Assembly (NCBI GenBank): GCA_904420095.1
Contig: CAJFUB010000002.1
Location: forward strand, 36,067-100,066
Source of the DNA: an uncultured Clostridia bacterium
GTDB lineage: Bacteria; Bacillota; Clostridia; UBA1212; UBA1255
Length of the DNA: 64,000 nucleotides
Direction of reading: 5' to 3'
The notes under the pieces are model-generated. The model saw nothing but the letters and a program-made list of their open reading frames with translations. It did not search any database and was not told the DNA's origin. Made by a program: the position numbers and the translations under genes. Of this stretch, positions 51,085-59,698 are shown one piece after another (position 1 is the first letter of the stretch; each line of letters starts with the position of its first letter).

Positions 51085-51594
51085 TTATTTTGAATTGATA
51101 ATGACCGTCATTCTTCTTCCTTCGAGCTTCGGTCTTTTTTCCATTACGCCGTATTCCTTCACTGCGTCTGCAAACCTGTCGATCAGTACTTCGCCGTCGC
51201 CGGTATGATTCATTTCTCTGCCGCCGAAGCGAACCGTTACTTTGACTTTATCTCCGTCCTGTAAAAATCTTACCGCTCCTCTGACCTTGACCTGGAAATC
51301 ATGCTCCCCAATGCCTAATCCGAGCCGTACTTCTTTGATATTGACAATTTTCTGGTTCTTCCGATTCTCGCGTTCCTTCTTTGCCATATCAAAAACGTAT
51401 TTGTTATAATCCATAATCTTGCACACCGGCGGCTTGGCCGTAGGCGCGATCATGACCATGTCCAGATTTTTCTGATAGGCAACCTGAAGAGCTTCCTTCG
51501 ACGACATGATACCGACAATGCTTCCATCGGTATCGATTAACCGGACCTCGTTCTCTTTGATCTCCTCATTCACCATCAATTCGTTTTTGTTTAT
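51085..51594 (-). CDS. infC: Translation initiation factor IF-3, probable ATA start
   Basis: IF-3 N- and C-domains are complete: VRLIDTDGSIVGIMSSKEAL, PVCKIMDYNKYVFD, KEVRLGLGIGEHDFQVK and VRFGGREMNHTG. The clear Shine-Dalgarno GGAGGTG (51608-51602) lies nine bases before an in-frame ATA at 51594, but 24 or more bases before the first conventional codons (TTG 51579, ATG 51576). IF-3 genes classically start at rare codons (AUU in E. coli) so that IF-3 controls itself, and an ATA start gives the family N-terminus INKNELMVNEEI. Protein length then 169. Confidence 0.88.
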   Translation of the reverse strand: MNKNELMVNEEIKENEVRLIDTDGSIVGIMSSKEALQVAYQKNLDMVMIAPTAKPPVCKIMDYNKYVFDMAKKERENRKNQKIVNIKEVRLGLGIGEHDFQVKVRGAVRFLQDGDKVKVTVRFGGREMNHTGDGEVLIDRFADAVKEYGVMEKRPKLEGRRMTVIINSK

Positions 51595-51603
51595 AAGCCG
51601 ACA

Positions 51604-51796
51604 CCTCCAAATATTATAAAAAGCGGCGAACCGAGCCTTCGATTCGCCACACCCTGTTCACTCTATATATTTATACCAAATATCCGTCATTATGAAAACG
51701 ATACGGCTATTTCATATAAAATACATATGCGTGATACCCGCTGATCTCCATCGGCCAAGGTGTGAAGCGAATTGCTTCCTCTTAACGCGCTTTTTT
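51604..51796 (-). promoter_or_regulatory. infC-rpmI-rplT leader with attenuator (L20-leader type)
   Basis: About 190 transcribed bases between the promoter and the infC ribosome site. The end is a terminator hairpin, GGCGAATCGA-AGGC-TCGGTTCGCC (51648-51625) followed by GCTTTTTATAAT, only eight bases before the GGAGG. Upstream it contains AATTCGCTTCACACCTTGG and GATGGAGATCAGCGGG, which can pair to give alternatives. L20-mediated premature termination, as known in Bacillus subtilis, is the expected control. Confidence 0.7.
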
Positions 51797-51825
51797 ATAG
51801 TAGCACGGCCGGACGCCGTTGTCAA
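51797..51825 (-). promoter_or_regulatory. Promoter of infC-rpmI-rplT
   Basis: Minus-strand TTGACA (51825-51820), 17-base spacer, TACTAT (51802-51797). Confidence 0.85.
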
Positions 51826-51861
51826 CAAAAATTTTAGAGACGGAATTGCAGCAATCCGTCC
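51826..51861 (-). terminator. Terminator of eno
   Basis: Minus-strand hairpin GACGGATTGC-T-GCAATTCCGTC (51860-51839, one bulge) followed by TCTAAAATTTTT, immediately after the eno stop. Its T tail touches the infC -35 box. Confidence 0.7.
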
Positions 51862-51862
51862 T

Positions 51863-53122
51863 TTAATTTTCCAGCTCATCCTCAATTCTGAGCAGACGGT
51901 TGTATTTTGCAACGCGCTCTCCGCGGCACGGCGCGCCTGTCTTAATAAAGCCTGCGTTCAGTCCGACGGCCAGATCCGCAATCATTGTGTCCTCTGTTTC
52001 TCCGCTGCGATGGGATATAATCGTTTTATATCCGTTGGCACGCGCCAATTCCACGGTGGAAATGGTTTCCGAAATCGTTCCGATTTGATTCGGCTTAATT
52101 AGAATCGTATTTGCGGCTTTCATTTTGATGCCCTTTTGCAGCCGTTCGGAATTTGTGACGAACAAATCGTCGCCGACTACCCCGTAGAGCCCGAAGCCTT
52201 CCAGATCCGCCGTAAGCTTCTGCCAGCCATTCCAATCATCCTCTCCCAAAGGATCCTCAATGGAGAAAATCGGATACCGCGCGCAAAGGTTTACCCAGTT
52301 TTTAATCAGCTCTCCCGTGGAAAAACGCACGTTCCGTTTCGGCATCAGATAGCTGTCCTCCGAAATCCATTCGCTTGCCGCAATATCAAGAGAAATCATA
52401 AAATCGTCAGGATATTTGTAGCCGGCCAGGTCAACCGCCGTCAGAATCAATTCAATCGCCTCGCTGTCATCCTTCAGATTCGGAGCAAATCCGCCCTCGT
52501 CTCCTACGGAGGCCGAGAAGCCGCGTTTTTTGATAATTTCCGCAAGCTTGTGATATACCTCGCAGCATCGTCTGAGCCCCTCGCGGAAAGAAGGCGCATC
52601 GATGGGAACAAGCATGAATTCCTGGATATCTATATTATTGGACGCATGCGCTCCGCCGTTGACAATATTCATCATCGGAACGGGAAGCTTCCTGCCCGCA
52701 ATGCCTCCGATATAGCGGTATACCGGCTGGCGGCTGATATAGGCTCCCGCATAAACGCAGGCGATGGATACCGCCAGAATCGCATTCGCGCCCAAATTGG
52801 ACTTATCCGCCGTACCGTCGCATTTCAGCATCGCCTCATCGATTTTCCAAAAATCAGTACAGGACAGGCCGCTTAAAATCTTGGAAATAACAGAATTGAT
52901 GTTATTTACGGCATGCGTGACGCCTTTTCCTCCGTAGCGCGAAGGATTATTGTCCCGCAGCTCCAGCGCCTCATATTCCCCCGTAGATGCGCCCGACGGA
53001 GAAATCCCGCGGAATTTCAAGCCGGACGACAGCAGCACTTCTGCCTCAACCGTCGGATTTCCGCGAGAATCCAGGATTTCCCGGCCCCGTACATTTTTAA
53101 TTACAGTATCGCAAGCAAACAT
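51863..53122 (-). CDS. eno: Enolase
   Basis: 419 residues. Conserved elements: VRGREILDSRGNPTVE, the loop SGASTGEYEALELRD, Mg ligands in MISLDIA, FSIEDPLGEDDW and VVGDDLFVTN, and the signature LIKPNQIGTISET with SHRSGETEDTMIAD. Converts 2-phosphoglycerate to phosphoenolpyruvate. It is followed directly, on the same strand, by the infC operon, an unusual but simple juxtaposition, with a terminator and a new promoter between. Confidence 0.96.
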   Translation of the reverse strand: MFACDTVIKNVRGREILDSRGNPTVEAEVLLSSGLKFRGISPSGASTGEYEALELRDNNPSRYGGKGVTHAVNNINSVISKILSGLSCTDFWKIDEAMLKCDGTADKSNLGANAILAVSIACVYAGAYISRQPVYRYIGGIAGRKLPVPMMNIVNGGAHASNNIDIQEFMLVPIDAPSFREGLRRCCEVYHKLAEIIKKRGFSASVGDEGGFAPNLKDDSEAIELILTAVDLAGYKYPDDFMISLDIAASEWISEDSYLMPKRNVRFSTGELIKNWVNLCARYPIFSIEDPLGEDDWNGWQKLTADLEGFGLYGVVGDDLFVTNSERLQKGIKMKAANTILIKPNQIGTISETISTVELARANGYKTIISHRSGETEDTMIADLAVGLNAGFIKTGAPCRGERVAKYNRLLRIEDELEN

Positions 53123-53213
53123 GTAGAATAACCACCCTTTGTTAAAATATAACTATATTCTGCCACAAAACACCAATTTTATACTTTTTCGGAACGCACA
53201 GGGACTTCTTATC

Positions 53214-53242
53214 TTGTATGCTTTTGAATAATATGATATTAT
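53214..53242 (+). promoter_or_regulatory. Possible promoter of the ADP-ribosylglycohydrolase gene
   Basis: TTGTAT (53214-53219), 17-base spacer, TATTAT (53237-53242), 35 bases before the ATG, with CGGAGG in between. Confidence 0.5.
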
Positions 53243-53276
53243 CATCACAAACCGCTGATCCCGGAGGTATCAAAGC

Positions 53277-55247
53277 ATGAATATATCGTGGAACGAATTT
53301 TGCGACAGAGTATACGGCTGCTTTATGGGAAAATGTATTGCAGGCACCGTCGGCGCGCCGTACGAAGGCTATAAAGGCATTATGGACGTTCAATATACGC
53401 CGGAGCTGTTCGGACAGGCGCAGTCGCAGTCGGAAACCGTTCCCAACGACGATCTCGATCTGCAGGTGCTCTGGCTGGAAGTCATCGAAAAAACAGGTCC
53501 CAATTTTACCTCGGATGATCTTGCGAAAGCGTTTTACGAAAAATGCCCGTATGCTCCGGGAGAATACGCCACCTTCAAAAAAAATTACGAGCTTGGGCTC
53601 AGGCCTCCGCTTACAGGCTCCTTTAACAATCACTATTATCTGGAAGGAATGGGCGCTCCCATCCGCGCCGAGATCTGGGCCTGCCTGGCGCCCGGGGAGC
53701 CGCTTCTTGCGGCAGAGCTTGCCGGGAAAGACGGCTGTCTCGATCATAAAGGAGAATCCGTCGTCGCCGAACAGTATGTCGCCGTTTTGGAAGCCCTTGC
53801 TTTTACTGGAAAATACGACATTCAAACGCTCGTCGTGAAGGCGCTCACATATATCGACGAACGCTCGAAATTTTATCAGATGGCGGGCAGAGTCATCGAG
53901 CTGTGCGGCAGCACCAAAGACTGGAAGCAGATCCTCACCCTGATCCTGCGGGATTACGGTCATCCCGACTGCACGAACCTGTACCAGAACATGGGCATCA
54001 TTCTGATGGCGCTCCTGCTCGGATGCGGGAATTTCATTACCACCGTAATGCTCGCGCTCAACTGCGGCTTCGATACCGACTGCACGTGCGCGACCGTCGG
54101 CTCCATCATCGGAATCTGTGAAGGCGCCCGGAATCTGCACCGCAAATATAAATTCGGCGATCAGAAATATGCGCTCGGCGTCAAAACCACGCGGCGTTCG
54201 GATCGCGTATTGGACCTGGCCGTGGACATTGCAAGAGCCGCCCTGCTGTTTACCGACAGATATAAAAAGACCGTCATTTCAGGAGCGCCTTCTGGGAAAA
54301 TGCCCGTCATCGAATCCAAAGCCTCCTTTCCGATCCGTCTCTCCATCCGGTATGAAAATGACGATCCAACCGTCGCGCCCGGCGAGATCAAACGGATCTC
54401 GGTTCATCTGGAGCCCGCAATGCGGATGAAGGTCGCCGGCTCCATTCAATTTACCGCGCCGTCAGGCTTCAGTATTCATCCCAAAGAAAAAAAATTTAAG
54501 ATCGGCATGTTCAATCCCGATTTTACCGTAAATGTCGCCGTATCGAAGGACATTCCCATCCTGATGGAAAAAAATATCATACATTGCACGATAACTCTCG
54601 AGAACGGCGATGTCTACCGGCAATCCTTCGGGGTTGTCGGCGCGCAGATCTGGAAGGTCTACGGCCCGTTCTGGGAAAATACGTCCTACGCACCGCCGCC
54701 GCGTGCGATGGAATCCTATTATCAATCGCTTCCGGCCGGCAGCAGCGAAAGCGAATCCCTTACGATCCTGCGGCAATTCCACCTGAATATGAAGGCCGAC
54801 TGGAAAAAGGAATACCTGGAGGAGCAGCTGCTTGGGAACGCCGTTCTTCCGCAGGAGCTGATCGACGATCCGACCTATAAAGGCTTTATTGTATATATTC
54901 GGAAAGATAAATTTTCTTTTGAGGACTTCATGTCAAACACAATGCCCTGCGTCGTATATCTGGTGCGCGACGTTTACGCCGAAAGCAACCGTACGGTGAA
55001 TCTTCAGGTAGGACATTGCGACGTGTTCCGCCTTTGGCAAGACGGAAATCTGCTCGCCTATTCCGACTGCGTGGAACACTGGACGCCGGAAAATATCCAC
55101 GTGAGAAACGTAGCACTGCACAAGGGCTGCAACAGATTCGTTATAAAAGCCGCCCGTTCTTCGACCGTTTCTGATTTCAGCATGATGTTTACGAAGGACG
55201 GACCATGCACGGACATCATAACGGCGCTGGGGAGCGGAAGGCTTTGA
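53277..55247 (+). CDS. ADP-ribosylglycohydrolase-type protein with C-terminal extension
   Basis: 656 residues, about twice a DraG enzyme. Residues 1-320 are an all-helical ADP-ribosylglycohydrolase domain: VYGCFMGKCIAGTVGAPYEG, the metal motif VPNDDLDLQVLWLEVIE, and GCGFDTDCTCATVGSIIG-like NCGFDTDCTCATVGS with the second metal Asp pair. The remaining 330 residues are beta-rich (GEIKRISVHLEP, FKIGMFNPDFTVNVAVSK, HKGCNRFVIKAARSS) and resemble a galactose-binding-type and an accessory sandwich domain. No signal peptide. It may remove ADP-ribose from a protein or act on a glycosidic analogue. Its end overlaps the convergent AI-2E gene by 32 bases. Confidence 0.8.
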   Translation: MNISWNEFCDRVYGCFMGKCIAGTVGAPYEGYKGIMDVQYTPELFGQAQSQSETVPNDDLDLQVLWLEVIEKTGPNFTSDDLAKAFYEKCPYAPGEYATFKKNYELGLRPPLTGSFNNHYYLEGMGAPIRAEIWACLAPGEPLLAAELAGKDGCLDHKGESVVAEQYVAVLEALAFTGKYDIQTLVVKALTYIDERSKFYQMAGRVIELCGSTKDWKQILTLILRDYGHPDCTNLYQNMGIILMALLLGCGNFITTVMLALNCGFDTDCTCATVGSIIGICEGARNLHRKYKFGDQKYALGVKTTRRSDRVLDLAVDIARAALLFTDRYKKTVISGAPSGKMPVIESKASFPIRLSIRYENDDPTVAPGEIKRISVHLEPAMRMKVAGSIQFTAPSGFSIHPKEKKFKIGMFNPDFTVNVAVSKDIPILMEKNIIHCTITLENGDVYRQSFGVVGAQIWKVYGPFWENTSYAPPPRAMESYYQSLPAGSSESESLTILRQFHLNMKADWKKEYLEEQLLGNAVLPQELIDDPTYKGFIVYIRKDKFSFEDFMSNTMPCVVYLVRDVYAESNRTVNLQVGHCDVFRLWQDGNLLAYSDCVEHWTPENIHVRNVALHKGCNRFVIKAARSSTVSDFSMMFTKDGPCTDIITALGSGRL

Positions 55248-56283
55248 AGATCCGGACCAGCACGCATTTGATCATTGCATAAACAGGAACGGACGCGATA
55301 ATCCCCCACAATCCAAAAAATTCCTGTCCTATAAAAACAACGAGAATGACGGTAATCGGGTGGATTCCGAGGTTTCCTTCAATAATTTTAGGAGAAAGAT
55401 AATTGTTGTCCAGCTGCTGTACGGCAAGAAACAGAACAAGAACCCAGACCGCTTTTGCCGGCGAGATCATCAGCGCCGTAAAAATCGGCGGCAGCGCTCC
55501 GAAAAACGGTCCGAAATAAGGAATCATATTGGAGATTCCTCCGATCGCTCCCAAAAGCACCGCATAAGGAATCCCGATCAGCAGCAGGCCAAACATTTCT
55601 ATGATACCAATGATCAGGGCCACCAGGATTTGTCCCTGTATAAACTTTGCGGAAATCATGCCCAGCTCGTCCGCGGCAGCGGACAGAGACGGTCTCCACT
55701 TATAGGGAAACAGGCCGTAGAATCCGTTTAGGATCGCCGTTTTATCCCGCAGGAAATAGTACGTCAGCACAAAGGAAGATACAATTCCCACCAAAAGATC
55801 TGAAAGCTTGCCATAGGAAGAGATCGAGCCAGAGGCGTCGCCAAGCGAGGCGATTTTTTCATCGATCCGATCCGCAAAAGAATTGATCAGCTCGGTCGCT
55901 TTGCCGCGCAGCCCCGCGTGCTCCTCTGAGATCAGGCTTTCGGCATAAGCCAGCAGACGCGTTCTGATCTCCTGTGCATTCTCGATGATATCCGCAAGAT
56001 TGGACGCGATTGCGGGCAAAAGAAACGCGGCAACGGACACCGCGCACAGTAAAAAAACAAGAAACACAAGCGCAACGGCTTTTCCCCGACTTTTTTTCTG
56101 CATGAATTTGATACGCTTTTGTACGAAATCCACGGCCGGATTGAGCATGTACGCAAGGAGGATCGCGGCAAACAGAGGAACTAAAATAGCAGACAGCCTT
56201 TTGCGTAATACGAGGATCAGAATCCCGACTGCCAGAGCCGGAAGAAGCGGAACCAGTCGATACAAAAGGCTGCTGAAGCGTTT
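55216..56283 (-). CDS. AI-2E family transporter
   Basis: 355 residues from ATG 56283, which overlaps the stop of the preceding small gene (TAATG). Eight membrane helices in the UPF0118/YdiK-TqsA layout, with ILLAYMLNPAVDFVQKR near the N-terminus, GQILVALIIGIIEMFGLLLIGIPYAVLLGAIGG and NMIPYFGPFFGALPP in the conserved C-terminal half. Family members export small molecules or act as Na+/H+ antiporters; AI-2 itself is one possibility only. Confidence 0.88.
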   Translation of the reverse strand, partial: KRFSSLLYRLVPLLPALAVGILILVLRKRLSAILVPLFAAILLAYMLNPAVDFVQKRIKFMQKKSRGKAVALVFLVFLLCAVSVAAFLLPAIASNLADIIENAQEIRTRLLAYAESLISEEHAGLRGKATELINSFADRIDEKIASLGDASGSISSYGKLSDLLVGIVSSFVLTYYFLRDKTAILNGFYGLFPYKWRPSLSAAADELGMISAKFIQGQILVALIIGIIEMFGLLLIGIPYAVLLGAIGGISNMIPYFGPFFGALPPIFTALMISPAKAVWVLVLFLAVQQLDNNYLSPKIIEGNLGIHPITVILVVFIGQEFFGLWGIIASVPVYAMIKCVLVRIFKAFRSPAPL

Positions 56284-56285
56284 CA

Positions 56286-56474
56286 TTACATCACTTTGTC
56301 TACTGCTTTGTTGATGGTTCTGCATATGCCTTTATATGCTTTCCCCGCCTTTTTCTTCATCTGCCTGCATTTGCACGTAAGATCCATTCCGGAAATATAT
56401 GCCGCACCGCCGCCGATCACGGCGCCGATCAGCATTCCCTTCAAAACAGCCGACATCAGTTTACTGCTCATCAT
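56286..56474 (-). CDS. Small membrane protein, unknown
   Basis: 62 residues from ATG 56474 (AAGGAG nine bases upstream). One membrane stretch (LMSAVLKGMLIGAVIGGGAAYIS) is followed by a Cys- and Lys-rich tail (CKCRQMKKKAGKAYKGICR) that looks amphipathic, somewhat like YtxH proteins. Starts inside the end of the PRC-barrel gene and ends in the start of the AI-2E gene, so the three are translationally linked. Function unknown. Confidence 0.65.
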   Translation of the reverse strand: MMSSKLMSAVLKGMLIGAVIGGGAAYISGMDLTCKCRQMKKKAGKAYKGICRTINKAVDKVM

Positions 56475-56958
56475 TATCTTCACTCCTTGCAATAATATAT
56501 TCTTTCCCAAATTCAACACCGTCCCTCATGAAAATTACTTTTCTGCCCTCGATCATATCATTCATAAATCCCCTTGAGAGCTCGAAGCCTTCCAGCGAAC
56601 CCGTTTCCATATCGAATACCATGTCATGCACCACGCCGAGGTTCTCCCCTTCCTCCGATACGACGCTGCGTCCCATAAACTCGTCCAGATCGCTTTTCTG
56701 TTTCAGCTCCTGTTTTCTGGAAAGCTTTTTGACAGAATCACGGCTGTAGACGACACAGACCGTATGATTCAGCTTGAGGATGTCCTCGAGCGCGATAAAC
56801 CGCTTGACGAACCTTCCCGTAAAGCCGTTTTCGCCTTCCAGCAGAAATCCTTTTACATTGTTTTCCCCATCGTAGAGCGCTTCTCCTACAAACCCGAGCC
56901 TTCCCTCATCTTTGAGGCACACAACGGGTACTCCCTTGCAATCAAGAATACGAATCAT
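56461..56958 (-). CDS. PRC-barrel domain protein
   Basis: 165 residues from ATG 56958. Two PRC-barrel units: IRILDCKGVPVVCLKDEGRLGFV with LYDGENNVKGFLLE, and MGRSVVSEEGENLGVVHDMVFDMETGSLEGFELS. PRC barrels bind RNA/ribosomes (RimM) or membranes; the two-unit small form is typical of Clostridia and often near sporulation or membrane genes. It begins an operon with the small membrane protein and the AI-2E transporter. Confidence 0.78.
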   Translation of the reverse strand: MIRILDCKGVPVVCLKDEGRLGFVGEALYDGENNVKGFLLEGENGFTGRFVKRFIALEDILKLNHTVCVVYSRDSVKKLSRKQELKQKSDLDEFMGRSVVSEEGENLGVVHDMVFDMETGSLEGFELSRGFMNDMIEGRKVIFMRDGVEFGKEYIIARSEDNDEQ

Positions 56959-57056
56959 ATAAACCCACCCGAATTTCGCATATTTCCGCAAAATACAGTT
57001 GTATATTCCACGGAAAAATGGTTAAATATACTTATAAAATTTTGAGGAGTGTATTT

Positions 57057-58337
57057 ATGCCATCCAATATCGATCTACCATACAGCAACATCGGATTCAT
57101 TGCTCCCGACATATTATTGCCCAACAAATCGACGGATATGTATCGATGGGCAACCGTAGCATGCGATCAGTATACGTCCGATCCGGAATATTGGCAGGAC
57201 GTGGAAAATATTACAAAAAACGCGGATTCGACCTATAAGCTGATGCTCCCGGAAATTTATCTGGATTGTCCCGATGCGGATGACAGGATCGCGGAAATCA
57301 ATCAAAACATGAGAAATTACATACATAAAGATCTTTTTGTGAATTATCGCCGTTCTTTTATACTGACGCGACGCAGTACGCCGTATTCTCCGGTCCGTAC
57401 CGGCCTTGTCGCCGCTCTGGATCTGGAACGGTACGATTATCACAGCGGAGCAAAAGCGCTGATCCGCGCTACGGAGGGCACCGTTCCGGAGCGCATCCCG
57501 CCGCGCATGAAAATACGAAAAAACGCAGTTCTGGAAATGCCGCACATTTTGATTCTGATCGACGATCCCGGCAGAACGGTCATCGAGCCGGCCGCGGAAG
57601 CGCTGCTTTCAGGAAGCGGCATACAGCCCGTTTACGACACGGAACTAATGAAAAACGGCGGACATCTAAAGGGGTATCTGATCGATCAGAGCACAGGAGG
57701 AGAGCTTTACGCACATATTTTCAAATCCATGGAAGAATTGGCCCGCTCCTCCGGAGGATTCCTGTTCGCTGTGGGAGACGGAAATCACTCCCTTGCATCC
57801 GCCAAATGTCATTATGAGGATCTGAAGCGCGCAGGCCTTCCCTGCCGGAACGCAAGATATGCCATGGTAGAAATTGTCAATTTACACGATCAGGGCATTC
57901 TGTTCGAACCGATCCACAGAGTTTTGTTTGGAGCAGAGCACGAAAAGCTGACCGCGTTTCTGCAAAGCAGAGGCTGCCGCCTAGAGCGCGGCGACACAAG
58001 GTTTCATATTCTCTCATATATTACGGAATCCGGCGAGGGCCGCATAGCGATTCCCAGGGAACTCCACCGGCTCGCAGTCGGCGCGCTGCAGCTTCTCCTG
58101 GATGCGTATGTGAGAGAAAACGCGGAATGTAAAATCGATTATATCCATGGTGCGGACGCCGTGCGCAAGCTCGGCAGCAGACATGGAAACGTCGGTTTCT
58201 ATCTCCCCGCAATGGACAAAAATGAGCTTTTCCCAACGGTCTCGCAAAACGGCGCCCTTCCGCGGAAAACGTTTTCAATGGGAGAAGCCTGTGAAAAGCG
58301 GTATTATATGGAGTGCCGAATTATTGTTGACAATTGA
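57057..58337 (+). CDS. DUF1015 family protein
   Basis: 426 residues from ATG 57057 (TTGAGGAG upstream; the reading from 57018 has no site). Matches the DUF1015/SerB-family-like pattern: RWATVACDQYTSDPEYWQDVE near the start, FAVGDGNHSLASAK in the middle and VGFYLPAMDKNELFPTV with LPRKTFSMGEA at the end, the most conserved part of the family. Cytoplasmic. In Clostridia it is often near serine/phosphoglycerate genes; none are adjacent here. Biochemical role not established. Confidence 0.85.
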   Translation: MPSNIDLPYSNIGFIAPDILLPNKSTDMYRWATVACDQYTSDPEYWQDVENITKNADSTYKLMLPEIYLDCPDADDRIAEINQNMRNYIHKDLFVNYRRSFILTRRSTPYSPVRTGLVAALDLERYDYHSGAKALIRATEGTVPERIPPRMKIRKNAVLEMPHILILIDDPGRTVIEPAAEALLSGSGIQPVYDTELMKNGGHLKGYLIDQSTGGELYAHIFKSMEELARSSGGFLFAVGDGNHSLASAKCHYEDLKRAGLPCRNARYAMVEIVNLHDQGILFEPIHRVLFGAEHEKLTAFLQSRGCRLERGDTRFHILSYITESGEGRIAIPRELHRLAVGALQLLLDAYVRENAECKIDYIHGADAVRKLGSRHGNVGFYLPAMDKNELFPTVSQNGALPRKTFSMGEACEKRYYMECRIIVDN

Positions 58338-58387
58338 TACCGAATCATCTAACATAACTGCATCATAAACAAAGGAGGATCTCCGGA

Positions 58388-59695
58388 ATGCTGAAAATTA
58401 CTTTTATGGGCGCGGGAAGCACCGTGTTCGCAAAAAATGTGCTGGGCGACTGTCTCGTATCGCCCGATCTGAAGGGACTGGAAATCGCCCTGTACGACAT
58501 TGACGGCGAACGCCTTGCAGATTCTAAGGTCATGCTGCAGGCAATCAACAGGAAATATGCAAGCAAGGCGAAAATTAAAACCTATCTCGGTACGGCCAAC
58601 CGGAAGAAAGCGCTGAGCGGCGCTGATTTTGTCGTGAACGCGATACAGGTCGGCGGATACGAGCCATGTACCGTTACCGATTTTGAAATCCCCAAAAAAT
58701 ATGGACTTCGTCAGACGATTGCAGATACGCTCGGCATCGGCGGCATTTTCCGCGCCCTGCGTACGATTCCCGTCGTGCTGGATTTCATACACGATATGGA
58801 GGCCGTCTGCCCGAACGCTTTGTTTATCAACTACACAAACCCCATGGCCATGATTACGGGCGCGATCCAGCGCGTTTCCTCCGTAAAATCCGTAGGGCTC
58901 TGCCACAGCGTGCAGGCATGCGTCCCCGGCCTGATGGGCCAGCTCGGTATGGAATATGACGAAACCGTGCAATATAAAATTGCCGGCATCAACCACCAGG
59001 CCTGGCTCCTCGAGGTGTCGAAAAACGGAGTGGATCTGTATCCGGAAATCAAAAGACGCTCGCTGGAGCAGGGCGCGCCGGATTATGACCGTGTCCGTCA
59101 CGAAATGATGCATAAATTCGGCTATTATATCACGGAGTCGAGCGAGCATACGGCGGAATATCTGCCTTATTTTATAAAAAATACACATCCGGAGCTCATA
59201 GAGCGCTTCAACATTCCGCTTGACGAATACCCGCGGCGCTGCGTCGCTCAGATTGCGGACTGGAAGCAGAGAAGGGCTTTGCTCGTCTCCGAAAGCAAGC
59301 TTGAGCATGTCCGCACACATGAATACGCGTCTTATATCATCGAATCCATGCTTTACAACAGGGTTTATAAACTGGGCGGAAACGTGCTGAATCATGGGTT
59401 GATCACAAATTTGCCGCAGGACGCCTGCGTGGAAGTTCCCTGCCTCATAGACGCGTCCGGTATTCAGCCCGTCGTTGTAGGCGATCTTCCGCCTCAGCTG
59501 GCTGCGCTCAACAGAACCAATATCAATCCGCAGCTTCTTACGATCGAAGCGGCGCTGACCGGCAAGAAGGAATATATCTACCACGCTGCGATGCTGGATC
59601 CGCACACCGCAGCAGAGCTTACCATGGACGAAATCGTGGCAATGTGCGACGAGCTGATCGAAGCGCACGGCAGCTGGCTGCCAGCTTACAAATAA
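58388..59695 (+). CDS. Glycoside hydrolase family 4, alpha-galactosidase (MelA) type
   Basis: 435 residues with an N-terminal NAD site (LKITFMGAGSTVFAKNVLGD) and GH4 catalytic features: NYTNPMAMITGA, GLCHSVQACV (Cys/His binding Mn2+), AGINHQAWLLEV and TESSEHTAEYLPYF. These, especially GLCHS and SEHTAEY, fit the MelA alpha-galactosidase/alpha-glucosidase subgroup rather than the 6-phospho-glycosidases, which carry CNxP. NAD+ and Mn2+ dependent, cytoplasmic. A GT8 gene follows three bases later. Confidence 0.87.
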   Translation: MLKITFMGAGSTVFAKNVLGDCLVSPDLKGLEIALYDIDGERLADSKVMLQAINRKYASKAKIKTYLGTANRKKALSGADFVVNAIQVGGYEPCTVTDFEIPKKYGLRQTIADTLGIGGIFRALRTIPVVLDFIHDMEAVCPNALFINYTNPMAMITGAIQRVSSVKSVGLCHSVQACVPGLMGQLGMEYDETVQYKIAGINHQAWLLEVSKNGVDLYPEIKRRSLEQGAPDYDRVRHEMMHKFGYYITESSEHTAEYLPYFIKNTHPELIERFNIPLDEYPRRCVAQIADWKQRRALLVSESKLEHVRTHEYASYIIESMLYNRVYKLGGNVLNHGLITNLPQDACVEVPCLIDASGIQPVVVGDLPPQLAALNRTNINPQLLTIEAALTGKKEYIYHAAMLDPHTAAELTMDEIVAMCDELIEAHGSWLPAYK

Positions 59696-59698
59696 TAT

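Noticed and set aside
53142..54140. Minus-strand reading frame opposite the ADP-ribosylglycohydrolase start (332 codons)
   Set aside because: Shadow frame with no start signal; the plus-strand protein carries the conserved metal motifs.
58349..59668. Long minus-strand reading frame opposite the GH4 gene (439 codons)
   Set aside because: Shadow frame; the GH4 motifs on the plus strand are unequivocal.
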